NCBI RefSeq assembly: GCF_000014965.1 | Contig: NC_008554.1 | Location: 2,282,001 to 2,346,000, forward strand | Source of the DNA: Syntrophobacter fumaroxidans MPOB | Lineage (GTDB): Bacteria; Desulfobacterota; Syntrophobacteria; Syntrophobacterales; Syntrophobacteraceae | Direction of reading: 5' to 3' | Length of the DNA stretch: 64,000 bases | In this document: positions 5,932 to 15,271 of the stretch, piece by piece | Layout of the letters: each line of letters begins with the position of its first letter | Numbering within the stretch: position 1 is the stretch's first letter | Program-made: the position numbers and the translations under genes | The notes under the pieces: generated by a model | The model's database searches: none | Told to the model about the DNA's origin: nothing | The model's input: only the letters and a program-made list of their open reading frames with translations

Positions 5932-7992
5932 ATGATGAGAACGCGACGGCACGGCAGGGCCGAGGTCCTGCTGGTCTGCCTGTTTCTCGCGATTTCCACG
6001 GCCGGTGTTTATTGGCAGGTGAAGGATCACGAGTTCATCACCTTCGACGACAACGAATACGTCACCGCCAATCCGCAGGTCCTGCGGGGTTTGACTTCGG
6101 ACGGAGTGAAATGGGCGTTCACCTCCAGGGATGCGGGGAACTGGCACCCCCTCACCTGGCTCTCCCATATGCTCGACGTGCAGATGTTCGGCCTGAACGC
6201 GGGCGCTCACCATTTGATGAACGTCCTGTTCCACGTAGCGAATGCCCTGCTGCTTTTCCTGGTGCTCCACCGCATGACCCATGCGCTTTGGAGGAGCGCT
6301 TTCGTTGCGGCACTCTTCGCCCTTCACCCGCTGCACGTGGAATCCGTCGCCTGGGCTTCGGAAAGGAAGGATGTCCTGAGCACCTTATTCTGGATGCTCA
6401 CCATGGGCGCCTACGTCCTTTACGCTGAAAAGCCGGGGATCATCCGATACCTTACCGCCTTCTTTTTGTTCGCTCTGGGCCTTCTGGCCAAACCCATGCT
6501 CGTGACTCTCCCGTTCGTGCTCCTTCTTCTCGACTACTGGCCCCTGAATCGTCTCCGGCGGCAAGCGGCGCCTCTGAAACCCGTGACGCCCGAAGCTCCC
6601 TGGGACGACACCGCGGAAGCGGAAAAAACCGGAGCCCCCGGCCGGGCCGTCGTAAGCCGCCTCCTGGTCGAGAAACTTCCGTTCCTCGCGCTGAGTATCC
6701 TCTCGATCGGCGTGACCTTATACGCTCAGCAACGAGCGCTGACCGACGTGCCGGTGGCGGATCGGTTGGGAAACGCCGTCATTTCCACCATCAAGTACAT
6801 TGCCCTGATGGTCGCTTCCACGGACCTGGCGATCTTTTACCCTCACCGGGGCATGCCGCCCTGGTGGCTGCTGGTCCCGGCAGCCGGTCTGCTGCTCGAA
6901 ATCACGCTTCTCATCGCCTGGAAAGGGCATCGTGCTCCATATTCCAGGACCGGCTGGTTCTGGTACCTCGGCACGCTGGTGCCGGTCATCGGCCTTGTGC
7001 AGGTGGGCGCTCAGGCGATGGCCGACCGCTACACGTACGTGCCTCTCATCGGGCTGTTCATCCTGACGGCCTGGGGCGTCGAGGACTTCACGCGAGCATG
7101 GAGAAAGCGCTCGGCACTGCTGGCGGCGGCATCGGCCCTGACGCTTGGTTTCCTGACGTTCCTCAGTTTCATCCAGATATCCCACTGGCGCACCGGCATC
7201 GAACTGTTCACCCATTGCGCGAACGTGACGGAGAACAACTCGTGGGCCTATCTTCAGCTCGGGATCGCTTTGGACGATGCCCGACGTCCCGAAGAGGCCA
7301 TCGAGAGCTACCGGGCGGCTCTGGCCATCAGTCCGAATCACGCCGTCACACACTACAATCTGGGGCTTGTGCTTGCCCGGAGGGGAAGGGTCGAAGAGGC
7401 CGAGAAGCACTACCGGGAAGCGGTGAGGCTCCAGCCCCGTGCCTCGAATTTTCGCAACAACCTCGGCCTGGTTCTAGGCCGCCAGGGGAAGACCGAGGAA
7501 GCCGAGGCCGAATACCGGGAAGCTCTGGCCATCCGGCCGGATTATGCCAACGCCCACAATAACCTCGGCGTGCTGCTGGCTCAGAAGGGAAAAACCGAGG
7601 AGGCCATCGCGCACTACCGGGAAGCCCTGGCCGCCCGGCCGGGTTATTCAAGCGCTCACAACAACTGGGGATATTGCCTGATGATGGCGGACCGGGTCGA
7701 GGAAGCCATCCCGCACTTCATCGCCGCACTCCGGTTGAAACCCGATGACGCCAACATTCACGCCAACCTCGGAACCGCCTTCGTCAAGCAGAGGAACCCG
7801 GACCGTGCGGTGATGCATTTCGAAGAGGCCATCCGGCTTGCCCCCAGCAACATCAATGTCCGCGCCACACTTGGAAAACTCCTGGCCGTTCAGGGAAAAC
7901 GCGACCTGGCGAGCATCCAGTTCAAGGAAATCCTTCGCCTGGACCCCGATAACGAAGAAGCGACTCGCGCCCTCACGGTCCTTTCCAGATAA
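5932..7992 (+). CDS. TMTC-type multispan membrane protein with C-terminal TPRs
   Basis: The first ~430 of 686 residues form a polytopic membrane region with about nine hydrophobic helices. It carries the acidic motif FDDNEYV in the first external loop, HPLTWLSHMLD and HPLHVESVAWASERKDVLS, all typical of the TMTC/O-mannosyltransferase-like family (GT-C fold). The last ~250 residues hold about seven TPRs with the WAYLQLGIAL, YNLGLVLAR and NLGVLLAQ signatures. Relatives glycosylate exported proteins using lipid-linked sugars; donor and acceptor here are unknown. The gene stands alone, behind a possible sigma-54 promoter, just before the phage late cluster. Start ATG follows GAGGTGGCCAT. It looks like a host gene rather than a phage gene. 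Confidence 0.8.
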   Translation: MMRTRRHGRAEVLLVCLFLAISTAGVYWQVKDHEFITFDDNEYVTANPQVLRGLTSDGVKWAFTSRDAGNWHPLTWLSHMLDVQMFGLNAGAHHLMNVLFHVANALLLFLVLHRMTHALWRSAFVAALFALHPLHVESVAWASERKDVLSTLFWMLTMGAYVLYAEKPGIIRYLTAFFLFALGLLAKPMLVTLPFVLLLLDYWPLNRLRRQAAPLKPVTPEAPWDDTAEAEKTGAPGRAVVSRLLVEKLPFLALSILSIGVTLYAQQRALTDVPVADRLGNAVISTIKYIALMVASTDLAIFYPHRGMPPWWLLVPAAGLLLEITLLIAWKGHRAPYSRTGWFWYLGTLVPVIGLVQVGAQAMADRYTYVPLIGLFILTAWGVEDFTRAWRKRSALLAAASALTLGFLTFLSFIQISHWRTGIELFTHCANVTENNSWAYLQLGIALDDARRPEEAIESYRAALAISPNHAVTHYNLGLVLARRGRVEEAEKHYREAVRLQPRASNFRNNLGLVLGRQGKTEEAEAEYREALAIRPDYANAHNNLGVLLAQKGKTEEAIAHYREALAARPGYSSAHNNWGYCLMMADRVEEAIPHFIAALRLKPDDANIHANLGTAFVKQRNPDRAVMHFEEAIRLAPSNINVRATLGKLLAVQGKRDLASIQFKEILRLDPDNEEATRALTVLSR

Positions 7993-8177
7993 TCCCCCGA
8001 CAAAAGTATCCCTACCTGAAAAACCCCCTTGTTAAGGTCGCCCCCGAACGAGGAAAACGACGGCGCCCCGGAGCCGAATGAACGGCTTCGGGGAAAGGTT
8101 GCGCCCGATGTTGCTAAGTTCCGGGCGCGACCTCGAAAGGTTTCCGGCCGGGTCCTTCAGAAGAGGCAGGGGGAATC

Positions 8178-8735
8178 ATGCAAGCCACACGCAATGCGCC
8201 GCCCGCACAACCGGCCCCGCTCGCGGCGGCCGAACCATCCATCCGCGATCCGAACGACGGCAAGTTCCGGTTCGCCCTCGAAAGAACCCTCCTCCATGAA
8301 GGCGGCTACGCCCACGATCCACTGGACTCCGGCGGCGAGACCCACTTCGGAATCAGCAAACGCAGCTATCCCGCGCTGGACATCCGGAACCTGACCCGGG
8401 CCGATGCCGAAAAGATCTACTTTCGGGACTGGTGGCAGCAACATCGGTACGGCGCCATCAGCGACACGGAAATTGCCGCCAAGGTTTTCGACCTGGCGGT
8501 GAACCTCGGTCCGTCGCCCGCTCACAGACTGCTCCAGGCCGCCCTGTGCGAAACCCTCGACGGGCCCGTCGTCGTCGTCGACGGCAGGCTGGGCGACGCC
8601 ACCCTGGCCGCGGTCAACGGCCATCCCGAGCCGCGGTATCTGCTCGCCGCGCTCAAACTCCGTGCGGTCGCACGATATCTGCAAATCGGCAAAGTCAGGT
8701 TCCTGGCCGGATGGATCAAACGGGCGATCGCCTAG
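8178..8735 (+). CDS. Phage endolysin, GH108 N-acetylmuramidase
   Basis: This 185-residue lysozyme opens the late cluster. After a Pro/Ala-rich leader (about residues 1-28) comes the GH108 domain with the catalytic Glu in LLHEGGYAHDP, followed by SGGETHFGISK and YFRDWWQQHRY. The C-terminal part fits the PG_binding_3 module usually paired with it (LFDLAVN-like FDLAVNLGPS, VDGRLGDATLAAVN). It would cut the glycan strands of murein at the end of infection. No signal peptide is visible, so export needs the holin 58 bp downstream. The ATG follows AGGGGGAATC. The order lysozyme-holin-gp25-like is that of Mu. Confidence 0.88.
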   Translation: MQATRNAPPAQPAPLAAAEPSIRDPNDGKFRFALERTLLHEGGYAHDPLDSGGETHFGISKRSYPALDIRNLTRADAEKIYFRDWWQQHRYGAISDTEIAAKVFDLAVNLGPSPAHRLLQAALCETLDGPVVVVDGRLGDATLAAVNGHPEPRYLLAALKLRAVARYLQIGKVRFLAGWIKRAIA

Positions 8736-8793
8736 GTGGCGGGGTGACCCCGCTCTACAACCGTTGAAACCGAACCATCACAAGGAGCACAAC

Positions 8794-9195
8794 ATGTTTC
8801 TTAGTGCAGTGCCGATCGTCGGCAAGCTTTTCGGGCAGTTGTTCGGGGTTATCGACCAAGTGGTGGAGGACAAGGACCAGGCGGCCAAACTCAAGCACAA
8901 CCTGGAAATGCGAATGCTGGAGAAGGACTTCTCCTTCGTCGAAAAGGAAATCGAGGCCCAGGCCGCCGTCGTCGCCGCCGAAGTCGCGGGGGCGAGCTGG
9001 CTCCAGCGCAACTGGCGCCCGCTGCTCATGCTCACCTTCACCTACATCATCGCCCACAACCACATCATCTCGCCCCTGTGCTCCCTGCCGCGCCTCGATC
9101 TGCCCCAGGATATGTGGGAACTGCTCAAGCTCGGCATGGGAGGATACATCCTCGGCAGAACCGTGGAGAAGGGTATTGCGACATGGAAGAAATAG
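8794..9195 (+). CDS. Phage holin, three-helix family
   Basis: This 133-residue protein starts with an amphipathic segment (FLSAVPIVGKLFGQLFGVID), has a charged central helix and then WLQRNWRPLLMLTFTYIIAH followed by hydrophobic helices. That is the pattern of the 3TM holin family found in Mu-like phages and gene transfer agents. It would form the membrane lesion that releases the lysozyme. The ribosome binding site AAGGAGCACAAC is strong. It lies directly after the lysozyme, and the next gene begins 84 bp downstream. Confidence 0.75.
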   Translation: MFLSAVPIVGKLFGQLFGVIDQVVEDKDQAAKLKHNLEMRMLEKDFSFVEKEIEAQAAVVAAEVAGASWLQRNWRPLLMLTFTYIIAHNHIISPLCSLPRLDLPQDMWELLKLGMGGYILGRTVEKGIATWKK

Positions 9196-9279
9196 AAATC
9201 CCGGTGGACCGCGGGAAAGGGCGGCTCGGCACGGCGGAGCCGCATCGCGGCCCGGACGCGGCGCAGAAAGGCGAACGAC

Positions 9280-9642
9280 ATGACAGGCATGGACGGGATC
9301 GCGATGGACGCGGTGATCAAGCTCGTCTCGAACTTCGGCATACCGGGGATCGTCCTGATCATTTGGGCCTTCAGCGAGAAGTCCCACGAGCGCACCCTGA
9401 AGCAGTACCGGGAGGACATGATCGAGCAGCGCCGCATGTACGAGGAAGGGATGCAGGAGATCCGGCGCATGTACGAGAACAACGCGGACCTGGTCCGGGA
9501 CTATTTGTCCCTGGCGGGGAATCTCAAGGACGTCGTCACGATCAACACCCAGGCGTGGCAGCGGGTCACGGACGACATCAACCGGAATCAGTTCTGTCCC
9601 ATGGTGAGACTGAAAAAATACGCCACAGGAGTGGAGCCATGA
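9280..9642 (+). CDS. Mu gp25-like single-span membrane protein (DUF2730-like)
   Basis: This 120-residue protein has one N-terminal membrane helix (LVSNFGIPGIVLIIWAFSEK) and then a long coiled coil rich in Glu, Arg and Met (IEQRRMYEEGMQEIRRMYEN). Size, topology and position between holin and the terminase genes match the gp25 family of Mu-like phages. A spanin-like role in outer-membrane disruption is possible from topology, but no lipoprotein partner is seen. Its stop overlaps the next start as ATGA, showing translational coupling. The function remains unproven for the family. Confidence 0.55.
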   Translation: MTGMDGIAMDAVIKLVSNFGIPGIVLIIWAFSEKSHERTLKQYREDMIEQRRMYEEGMQEIRRMYENNADLVRDYLSLAGNLKDVVTINTQAWQRVTDDINRNQFCPMVRLKKYATGVEP

Positions 9643-9881
9643 ACGAACGGCTGAAGTTCCTGGGAAGACTCGAGGAAAGACGTCTCGAGGCCGAACGGCT
9701 CAGGCTTCGGCTGAGGGGGCTCAGGGACTCCCTGCGCGACGTCCTGGACCCGTTCGAAACGGTGGAAGACCTGGACGGTGAAAAACTCGCGGCCCTTGCG
9801 CTTGAATTCGCCGACTTGCAGGTCCAGTGCCGCGAGGCGATCGCCGAAATGGCGCTGATCAGAAAGACCCTTGGCCGATAG
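9639..9881 (+). CDS. Mu gp26-like small coiled-coil protein
   Basis: This 80-residue, highly charged helical protein (MNERLKFLGRLEERRLEAER, RLRLRGLRDSLRDVLDPF) is translationally coupled to the preceding gene through an ATGA overlap. It occupies the place of Mu gp26, an uncharacterised small protein before the terminase small subunit. Two helices joined by a short turn are visible and there are no cysteines or membrane segments. The start at 9639 is favoured over upstream in-frame starts because those would overlap most of the gp25-like gene. Confidence 0.55.
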   Translation: MNERLKFLGRLEERRLEAERLRLRLRGLRDSLRDVLDPFETVEDLDGEKLAALALEFADLQVQCREAIAEMALIRKTLGR

Positions 9882-9950
9882 GTTGACCGTCGGGGATCGG
9901 ATCATCACCTCCAATACGGGAATGAACGCACCGCAACCGTCGAGGCAGCC

Positions 9951-10547
9951 ATGACGAGAGTGCACTCCTGGGAAGTCAGGGACCGCGCGGAAACATTTTA
10001 CGTCACCGAGGGCATGTGCATACCCCGGATTGCGGCCCTGCTGGGGGTCTCCGTCAGCGTCGTGACAAAGTGGTCGTCCGCGTCCAAGTGGGCGGAGCTC
10101 CGTCGAGAGTATCGGCATTCTCTGGCTGAAATAAGGCGCAACACCACGCGGCTGCGGCAACGGCTGGTGGAAAAGGCACTCGAAAGCCTCGACCCGCACC
10201 TCGTGAACGCCGTGGCCCGCATGGAAACGACGGCCGCCCGGGAACGCGCCGGAGACGCCCCGTCGTTCGCCTGCACCCCCGAGGAGGGGAAACGGGACAT
10301 CGAAACCCCCGCGCAAGCCGCCGAGGCATTGCGCGACGCCGTCGAGAGGAAGCTCAACATCCTTCTCGCCCAACCCGACGCGGTTTCACTCAAAGCCGTA
10401 AAGGAGCTCATCGCCGCCATCCGCCTCCTGGAATCCATGAAAACGGTCCGGCCCGCGGAAACCCCTGCCTCCGAATCATCCGGCCTGTCCTCGGACACGG
10501 CGGACGAAATCCGCCGCAAGATCCTTGGCCTGCGGGAGGAAGGATAG
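9951..10547 (+). CDS. Terminase small subunit, Mu gp27-like (DUF1804)
   Basis: This 198-residue protein has an N-terminal helix-turn-helix (AETFYVTEGMCIPRIAALLG, VSVSVVTKWSSASKW) followed by an all-helical region and a Ser/Pro-rich linker. This is the architecture of the DUF1804 proteins that take the small-terminase position in Mu-like phages. It would recognise the packaging site and load the large subunit. The next gene starts four bases after its stop codon, so the pair is surely co-translated. Family assignment rests on the HTH, length and gene order. Confidence 0.7.
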   Translation: MTRVHSWEVRDRAETFYVTEGMCIPRIAALLGVSVSVVTKWSSASKWAELRREYRHSLAEIRRNTTRLRQRLVEKALESLDPHLVNAVARMETTAARERAGDAPSFACTPEEGKRDIETPAQAAEALRDAVERKLNILLAQPDAVSLKAVKELIAAIRLLESMKTVRPAETPASESSGLSSDTADEIRRKILGLREEG

Positions 10548-10551
10548 CCCC

Positions 10552-12093
10552 ATGAACGCCGAACGCACTTCCCGCGCATCCCTTGCCTCCCATGGCCTCC
10601 ACGCCGCCTCGCCACCCTGCTCCGCTTTCGACGGCCCGCCTCCGGTCCTGCTTCCCTATCAGCAACGCTGGATCTCGGACCGAAGCCCGGTGAAAATCTG
10701 CGAAAAATCACGACGCGTCGGGCTTTCCTGGTCGGAAGCCGCCGACGACGCACTCACCGCCGCATCCCGAAACGGCATGGACGTCTGGTACATCGGGTAC
10801 AACAAGGACATGGCCCTCGAATTCATCCATGACACCGCCTTCTGGGTAAGACAGTACCGGCTGGCCGCCTCGGCTCTCGAGGAAGATCTCGTCAGGGATG
10901 AAGACCGGGACATCCTCGCCTTTCGCATCAAGTTCGCTTCGAGCCGCCGCGTGACGGCGCTGTCGAGCCGGCCCAGCAACCTGCGCGGCAAGCAGGGCAA
11001 AGTGGTGATCGACGAAGCCGCCTTCCACGACGACCTCCCCGGGCTGCTCAAAGCCGCCATCGCTTTGCTCATGTGGGGAGGCCGAGTGGCGGTCATCAGC
11101 ACCCACAACGGCGAGGACAATCCCTTCAACGAACTGGTCAAGGACATTCGGTCCGGCCGCAAGCCTTACAGCCTCCACCGCATCACCCTCGACGACGCCC
11201 TCGCCGAAGGGCTCCACCGCCGCATCTGCCTGAAGCTCGGAACGCCCTGGTCGTCCGAAGCCGAATCCGAGTGGCGCGAGGAACTGGTGAGGGTCTATGG
11301 AGAAGACGCCGAAGAGGAGCTGTTCTGCGCGCCCAGCCGGGGCTCCGGCCTCTTCCTGGCGCGGGCGGTCATCGAGGGTTGCATGGATGAAACCGTTCCG
11401 GTTTTCCGCTGGGCATGCCGGACCGATTTCGCGGAGCTCGGCGAATCCGTACGCCAGGCCGACACCAGGGACTGGTGCGAAGGGTTGCTGGGCCCGGCGC
11501 TTCGAGACCTCCCCGAAAATTTCGCCACTTGGTGCGGGGAGGATTTCGGCCGCACAGGGGACCTCACCGCCATCGTCCCGCTCCAGGAACAGCCCGGCTT
11601 CAAGTTCCGCACGCCATTCATCGCCGAAATCAGAAACGTTCCGTTCCGGCAGCAGGAACAGATCCTTTTCTTCATCATCGACCGGCTCCCCCGCTTCCGC
11701 GCCGCGGCGCTGGATGCGCGCGGCAACGGCCACTACCTGGCCGAAGTCGCCATGCAGCGCTACGGCGCGGGCCGCATCCGCCAGGTGATGCTCTCCGACA
11801 AGTGGTACCTCGAGCACATGCCGTCCTTCCGGTCGGCCTTCGAGGACAAATCCATCGTCATCCCCAAAGACCCGGACATTCTCGACGACTTGCGCGCAAT
11901 CCGCCTGGAGCGCGGGGTGGCGAAAGTGCCCGAACGATATCGCACGCGGGGGCGGGACGGCGGGCAGCGGCACGGGGACGCCGCCGTCGCCTGCGCCCTC
12001 GCCTGGAGTGCCGCCCGCAGCGGCGACGGCGGCGAAATTGAGTACGAGAGCGTTGCGGAAACGCGATTCGCGGCGTCGCGAGGCGCCTGGTGA
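10552..12093 (+). CDS. Terminase large subunit, Mu gp28-like
   Basis: This 513-residue packaging motor has an N-terminal ATPase with a deviant Walker A (CEKSRRVGLSWSEA) and a Walker B (KVVIDEAAF). The C-terminal RNase H-fold nuclease shows GEDFGRTGDLTAIVP, AALDARGNGHYLAE and a late acidic motif QRHGDAAVACALAW. It would pump DNA into the prohead and cut it. In Mu the enzyme packages host-flanked genomes by headful. The start was placed at 10552 (ATG after GGAGGAAGGATAGCCC); an in-frame ATG at 10525 would overlap the small subunit and lacks a site. All expected acidic residues look present, so the enzyme should be intact. Confidence 0.88.
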   Translation: MNAERTSRASLASHGLHAASPPCSAFDGPPPVLLPYQQRWISDRSPVKICEKSRRVGLSWSEAADDALTAASRNGMDVWYIGYNKDMALEFIHDTAFWVRQYRLAASALEEDLVRDEDRDILAFRIKFASSRRVTALSSRPSNLRGKQGKVVIDEAAFHDDLPGLLKAAIALLMWGGRVAVISTHNGEDNPFNELVKDIRSGRKPYSLHRITLDDALAEGLHRRICLKLGTPWSSEAESEWREELVRVYGEDAEEELFCAPSRGSGLFLARAVIEGCMDETVPVFRWACRTDFAELGESVRQADTRDWCEGLLGPALRDLPENFATWCGEDFGRTGDLTAIVPLQEQPGFKFRTPFIAEIRNVPFRQQEQILFFIIDRLPRFRAAALDARGNGHYLAEVAMQRYGAGRIRQVMLSDKWYLEHMPSFRSAFEDKSIVIPKDPDILDDLRAIRLERGVAKVPERYRTRGRDGGQRHGDAAVACALAWSAARSGDGGEIEYESVAETRFAASRGAW

Positions 12094-12149
12094 CGGCCCG
12101 TCGCTTGAAAGTATGAAGACGGTCAAACTTTCCTTCGAAGGAGCATGCC

Positions 12150-13898
12150 GTGTCGGTGGTCATCTACGATGCATTGGGAAGACCGGTTGAAACGTCCGCC
12201 ACCCGGCGCCCGGACGTCCATGAGCTCGCCGTGGTTCAAGTTCGGGACCGGTGGAGCAATTATCCGTCGAACGGTCTGACCCCGGAACGCCTCGCCCGGA
12301 TATTTCGCGAGGCTGACCATGGAGACATGCTTCGCCAGGCCGAGCTTTTCGAGGAAATGGAGGAGAAGGACGCCCACCTGGCCTCCCAGTTCCAGGTGCG
12401 CAAACTCGCGGTCCAGGGTCTTCCGTGGGAGGTGACCCCTCGCACGGAAACCGCACGGGCGCGTGAAACCGCCGCCTTCTGCCGTGACTTTCTCGAGGGG
12501 TTTACGGACTTCGAGGAGCATGTCCTGGACCTCCTCGATGCTCTGGCCAAGGGGTACAGCACGATGGAAATTCTTTGGGAGACATCCGCGGGGCAAAGCC
12601 GCATCCGCGGCCTGCGCTGGGTTCATCCCAAGAAGGTGACCTTCTGGGACTCGGTCTCGCCGCGGATCCTCACCGTCGAAGAACCCGTTCGCGGCATCGA
12701 CCCTCCGCCCTTCAAGTTCGTCTATCACCGCTACAAGGCTCGATCCGGTCATGACACGCGCAGCGGCCTCATGCGGGTGTGCGCCTGGATGTATCTTTTC
12801 AAGAACTACTCGATAAAAGACTGGGTGGCTTTCGCCGAGATCTACGGGATGCCCTTGCGCATCGGCCGCTACGAACCGGGGGCGAGCCGGATGGACCGCG
12901 AAGCGCTCGTCCAGGCCGTGAGGTCTCTGGGAACGGACGCCGCCGGCGTCATTTCCAAGTCCACGGAAATCGAATTCATCGAAACGCAACGATCGTCCTC
13001 GCAGAACGTATACGAAAGCCTGGCCCGGTTCTGTGACGCGCAGACGTCCAAGGCCGTTCTCGGCCAGACGCTCACCAGCGAAGCCGGAAGCCCGGGCGGA
13101 ACGGGCTCCTATGCCCTGGGCCGGGTACACGGCGAAGTCCGCCACGATCTCGTCGCCGCCGACTGCAGAGCGCTCGGCAAAACAATCACCCAGCAGCTCC
13201 TCGGACCGCTGGTCGGTTTCAATTACGGATGGGATGCGCCCGTGCCGCGGTTCGGTTTCCTCTTCGAGCCGCCCGAAGACCTGCGGGCCGCCGCCGAAAC
13301 CTACCGGATTCTCGCCGAAATGGGCTTCGACCTGAGCCAGGAACATCTCAGCCAACGATTCAAGGTCCCCGTTCGAAAACCCGGGGAAAAACCTCTTGCA
13401 GCCCCGCTCAAGAACCCGGACATGAACGGCGCTCGGGGCCCCGGCATTCGGGAGGGCGCACCCAAGGGCGACGCGAAGCTTCGATCCGCCCTGCCGCCGG
13501 ATGCACGGCAGCCGGTCCGCGCATCGGCACTCCGCTTCGCTCCAGCTTCCGGCACACTCGGCACGGAGCCCCTCGAGCCGTCGTCCTCAACGGAGTCGCA
13601 AGGCTCATCGCCTCCCGCGACGGCAAACGATTCCCCCGCGGGCGCAAGCGACCCCGGGCAGGAATCCGTGGACGCCATGGCCGACCGCATGAACCGGGGT
13701 GAATCGCCGTTGGCGCCGCTATTCGATGCGATCTTCACGGCAATCGAGGAGGCGGGCTCCTACGAGGAGCTTCTCGAGTCCGTGTACGCGGGCTACGACA
13801 CGCTTCATACGGCGCGGCTGCAAGAAGCCCTTCACCGGGCCGTTTTCGCGGCCAACCTCCTGGGTTACCTCACCGCCGCGGAGGAATCCCGATCATGA
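12150..13898 (+). CDS. Portal protein, Mu gp29-like (DUF935)
   Basis: This 582-residue protein matches the DUF935 portal family: GLTPERLARIFREADHGDML, LASQFQVRKLAVQGLPWEV, the stem/wing region YSTMEILWE and LRWVHPKKVTFW, and YSIKDWVAFAEIYGMPLRIG. After about residue 420 the sequence turns into a low-complexity Ala/Pro/Ser-rich stretch of ~90 residues before a short helical end; Mu-family portals vary here. It would form the dodecameric DNA channel. A GTG start follows GAAGGAGCATGCC. Its stop overlaps the start of the minor head gene (ATGA). Confidence 0.88.
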   Translation: MSVVIYDALGRPVETSATRRPDVHELAVVQVRDRWSNYPSNGLTPERLARIFREADHGDMLRQAELFEEMEEKDAHLASQFQVRKLAVQGLPWEVTPRTETARARETAAFCRDFLEGFTDFEEHVLDLLDALAKGYSTMEILWETSAGQSRIRGLRWVHPKKVTFWDSVSPRILTVEEPVRGIDPPPFKFVYHRYKARSGHDTRSGLMRVCAWMYLFKNYSIKDWVAFAEIYGMPLRIGRYEPGASRMDREALVQAVRSLGTDAAGVISKSTEIEFIETQRSSSQNVYESLARFCDAQTSKAVLGQTLTSEAGSPGGTGSYALGRVHGEVRHDLVAADCRALGKTITQQLLGPLVGFNYGWDAPVPRFGFLFEPPEDLRAAAETYRILAEMGFDLSQEHLSQRFKVPVRKPGEKPLAAPLKNPDMNGARGPGIREGAPKGDAKLRSALPPDARQPVRASALRFAPASGTLGTEPLEPSSSTESQGSSPPATANDSPAGASDPGQESVDAMADRMNRGESPLAPLFDAIFTAIEEAGSYEELLESVYAGYDTLHTARLQEALHRAVFAANLLGYLTAAEESRS

Positions 13899-15271
13899 AA
13901 GCTTTCCCGGAACTGCTCCCGTTCACGGAAGCCATCGAATTCTTCAACGCCAAGAACATCGTGGTCTCCCCCGATTCCTGGCGGGACGTCTGGGCGTCCG
14001 AACACGTTCACGCCTTTACCGTGGCCCGGGTCACCGCGATCGATGTCCTCGAGGACATCCGCAAGGCGGTGGGCAAAGCCGTCGCGGACGGCACTTCCAT
14101 TCAGCAGTTCAAATCCGGGCTGTCCCGGCTGCTGGCCGCAAAAGGCTGGTTCAGCGAAAAACGGGACAGGCCGCCGGGGGCTCTGACCGGCCCGCGCCTT
14201 GAAACCATCTACCGCACGAACCTGCAGTCAGCCTACCAGGCCGGGCGCTTCAAACAACTCGTCGAGACGGCCCACGTGCGTCCCTACTGGATGTACGATG
14301 CCGTCGGCGACCATCGCACGAGGCCGCTCCACGCCGCTCTCAACGGCAAGGTATATCGTTTCGACCACCCGTTCTGGAACGCCTGGTACCCCCCGAACGG
14401 GTTCAACTGCAGGTGTACCGTGCGAAGCCTTTCGGAAGACCGGTTCGAACGGATGAAGCTGCCGCTCGAAAACGAGGCGCCACCCCACGGTCCGGACCCG
14501 GGATTCGATTTCAACCCCGGAATGGTCCGCTGGCAGCCGGATCTTGCGCGGTACGGCCCGGAAGCTCGCGGGCTCATCACCCGGGACATGATCGGGCGCC
14601 CCTGGGACATCCCCTCCCTCGAGGAGGATCTCACGCGGTTGCGCGACGGATTCGCCCAGACCGGGATCACGGCCTCAAGAAACCCGCTTACTATTGCGCC
14701 GCTCCCCGGAGAGGGCGTAACGGGGTGGAGCAACCCCAGGACGGGGGAAATCGCTCTTCCCGAAGGCGTCTATGATCGAATCCGCTGGATCCTCAATATC
14801 GGCGCGATCCGGACGGAAGCGGAAATCGACGCGTTCCGCCTCCTGATTCACGAATTCGGACATCACCTCGGACATCCCGTCGACATCAAGCGGTACAACT
14901 CCGATCCGGACTACTCGGCGATCAAGGAAGCCGTAAACGACCTGTGGGCCAGGCACTATCTGGCCGAAGCCGCCCGGGCGCTCAACCTGGAATGCAGGCT
15001 CTCGCCCTTCACCGAGTCGCGCTCGCGGGCACCGGGCACCTACTCCGCCTGGGTCGAACACCTGCGGGCCGTTCTGCGCAAGCTCGACATCGACGAAACC
15101 GATGAGAAGAAGCTCATCACGGAGCTGAACCTCTCCGAGAACGCCGAAAACCTCTCCGAGCGCTTCTGGGCCATGGTTCACGAGAAGAAGCCGGACATCG
15201 CCGCGGACCGGCCGTTCGGGGAGTTGATCCGGCTGTTCTGGCTGTGGGAGCAGCTGATGGACGAGCTGTGA
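13895..15271 (+). CDS. MuF minor head protein with C-terminal zincin-like domain
   Basis: Residues ~90-200 form the Mu F/SPP1 gp7 head morphogenesis domain (YRTNLQSAYQAGRF, WMYDAVGDHRTRPLHAALNG, WYPPNGFNCRCTVRSLSE). Beyond ~residue 260 the 458-residue protein carries a second domain with LIHEFGHHLGHP: an HExxH site (His319, Glu320, His323) plus His324 and His327, and a downstream acidic helix (IKEAVNDLW) that could supply a further zinc ligand. MuF proteins are known to carry C-terminal effector or toxin domains, and a metallopeptidase fits that pattern. The head part would be packaged in the virion, so the enzyme may enter the next host. ATGA overlap couples it to the portal. Peptidase activity is inferred from the motif. 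Confidence 0.8.
   Translation: MKAFPELLPFTEAIEFFNAKNIVVSPDSWRDVWASEHVHAFTVARVTAIDVLEDIRKAVGKAVADGTSIQQFKSGLSRLLAAKGWFSEKRDRPPGALTGPRLETIYRTNLQSAYQAGRFKQLVETAHVRPYWMYDAVGDHRTRPLHAALNGKVYRFDHPFWNAWYPPNGFNCRCTVRSLSEDRFERMKLPLENEAPPHGPDPGFDFNPGMVRWQPDLARYGPEARGLITRDMIGRPWDIPSLEEDLTRLRDGFAQTGITASRNPLTIAPLPGEGVTGWSNPRTGEIALPEGVYDRIRWILNIGAIRTEAEIDAFRLLIHEFGHHLGHPVDIKRYNSDPDYSAIKEAVNDLWARHYLAEAARALNLECRLSPFTESRSRAPGTYSAWVEHLRAVLRKLDIDETDEKKLITELNLSENAENLSERFWAMVHEKKPDIAADRPFGELIRLFWLWEQLMDEL

Noticed and set aside
7250-7950. Possible tandem DNA repeat
   Set aside because: The periodicity is the 34-residue TPR of the protein, not a repeat at DNA level.
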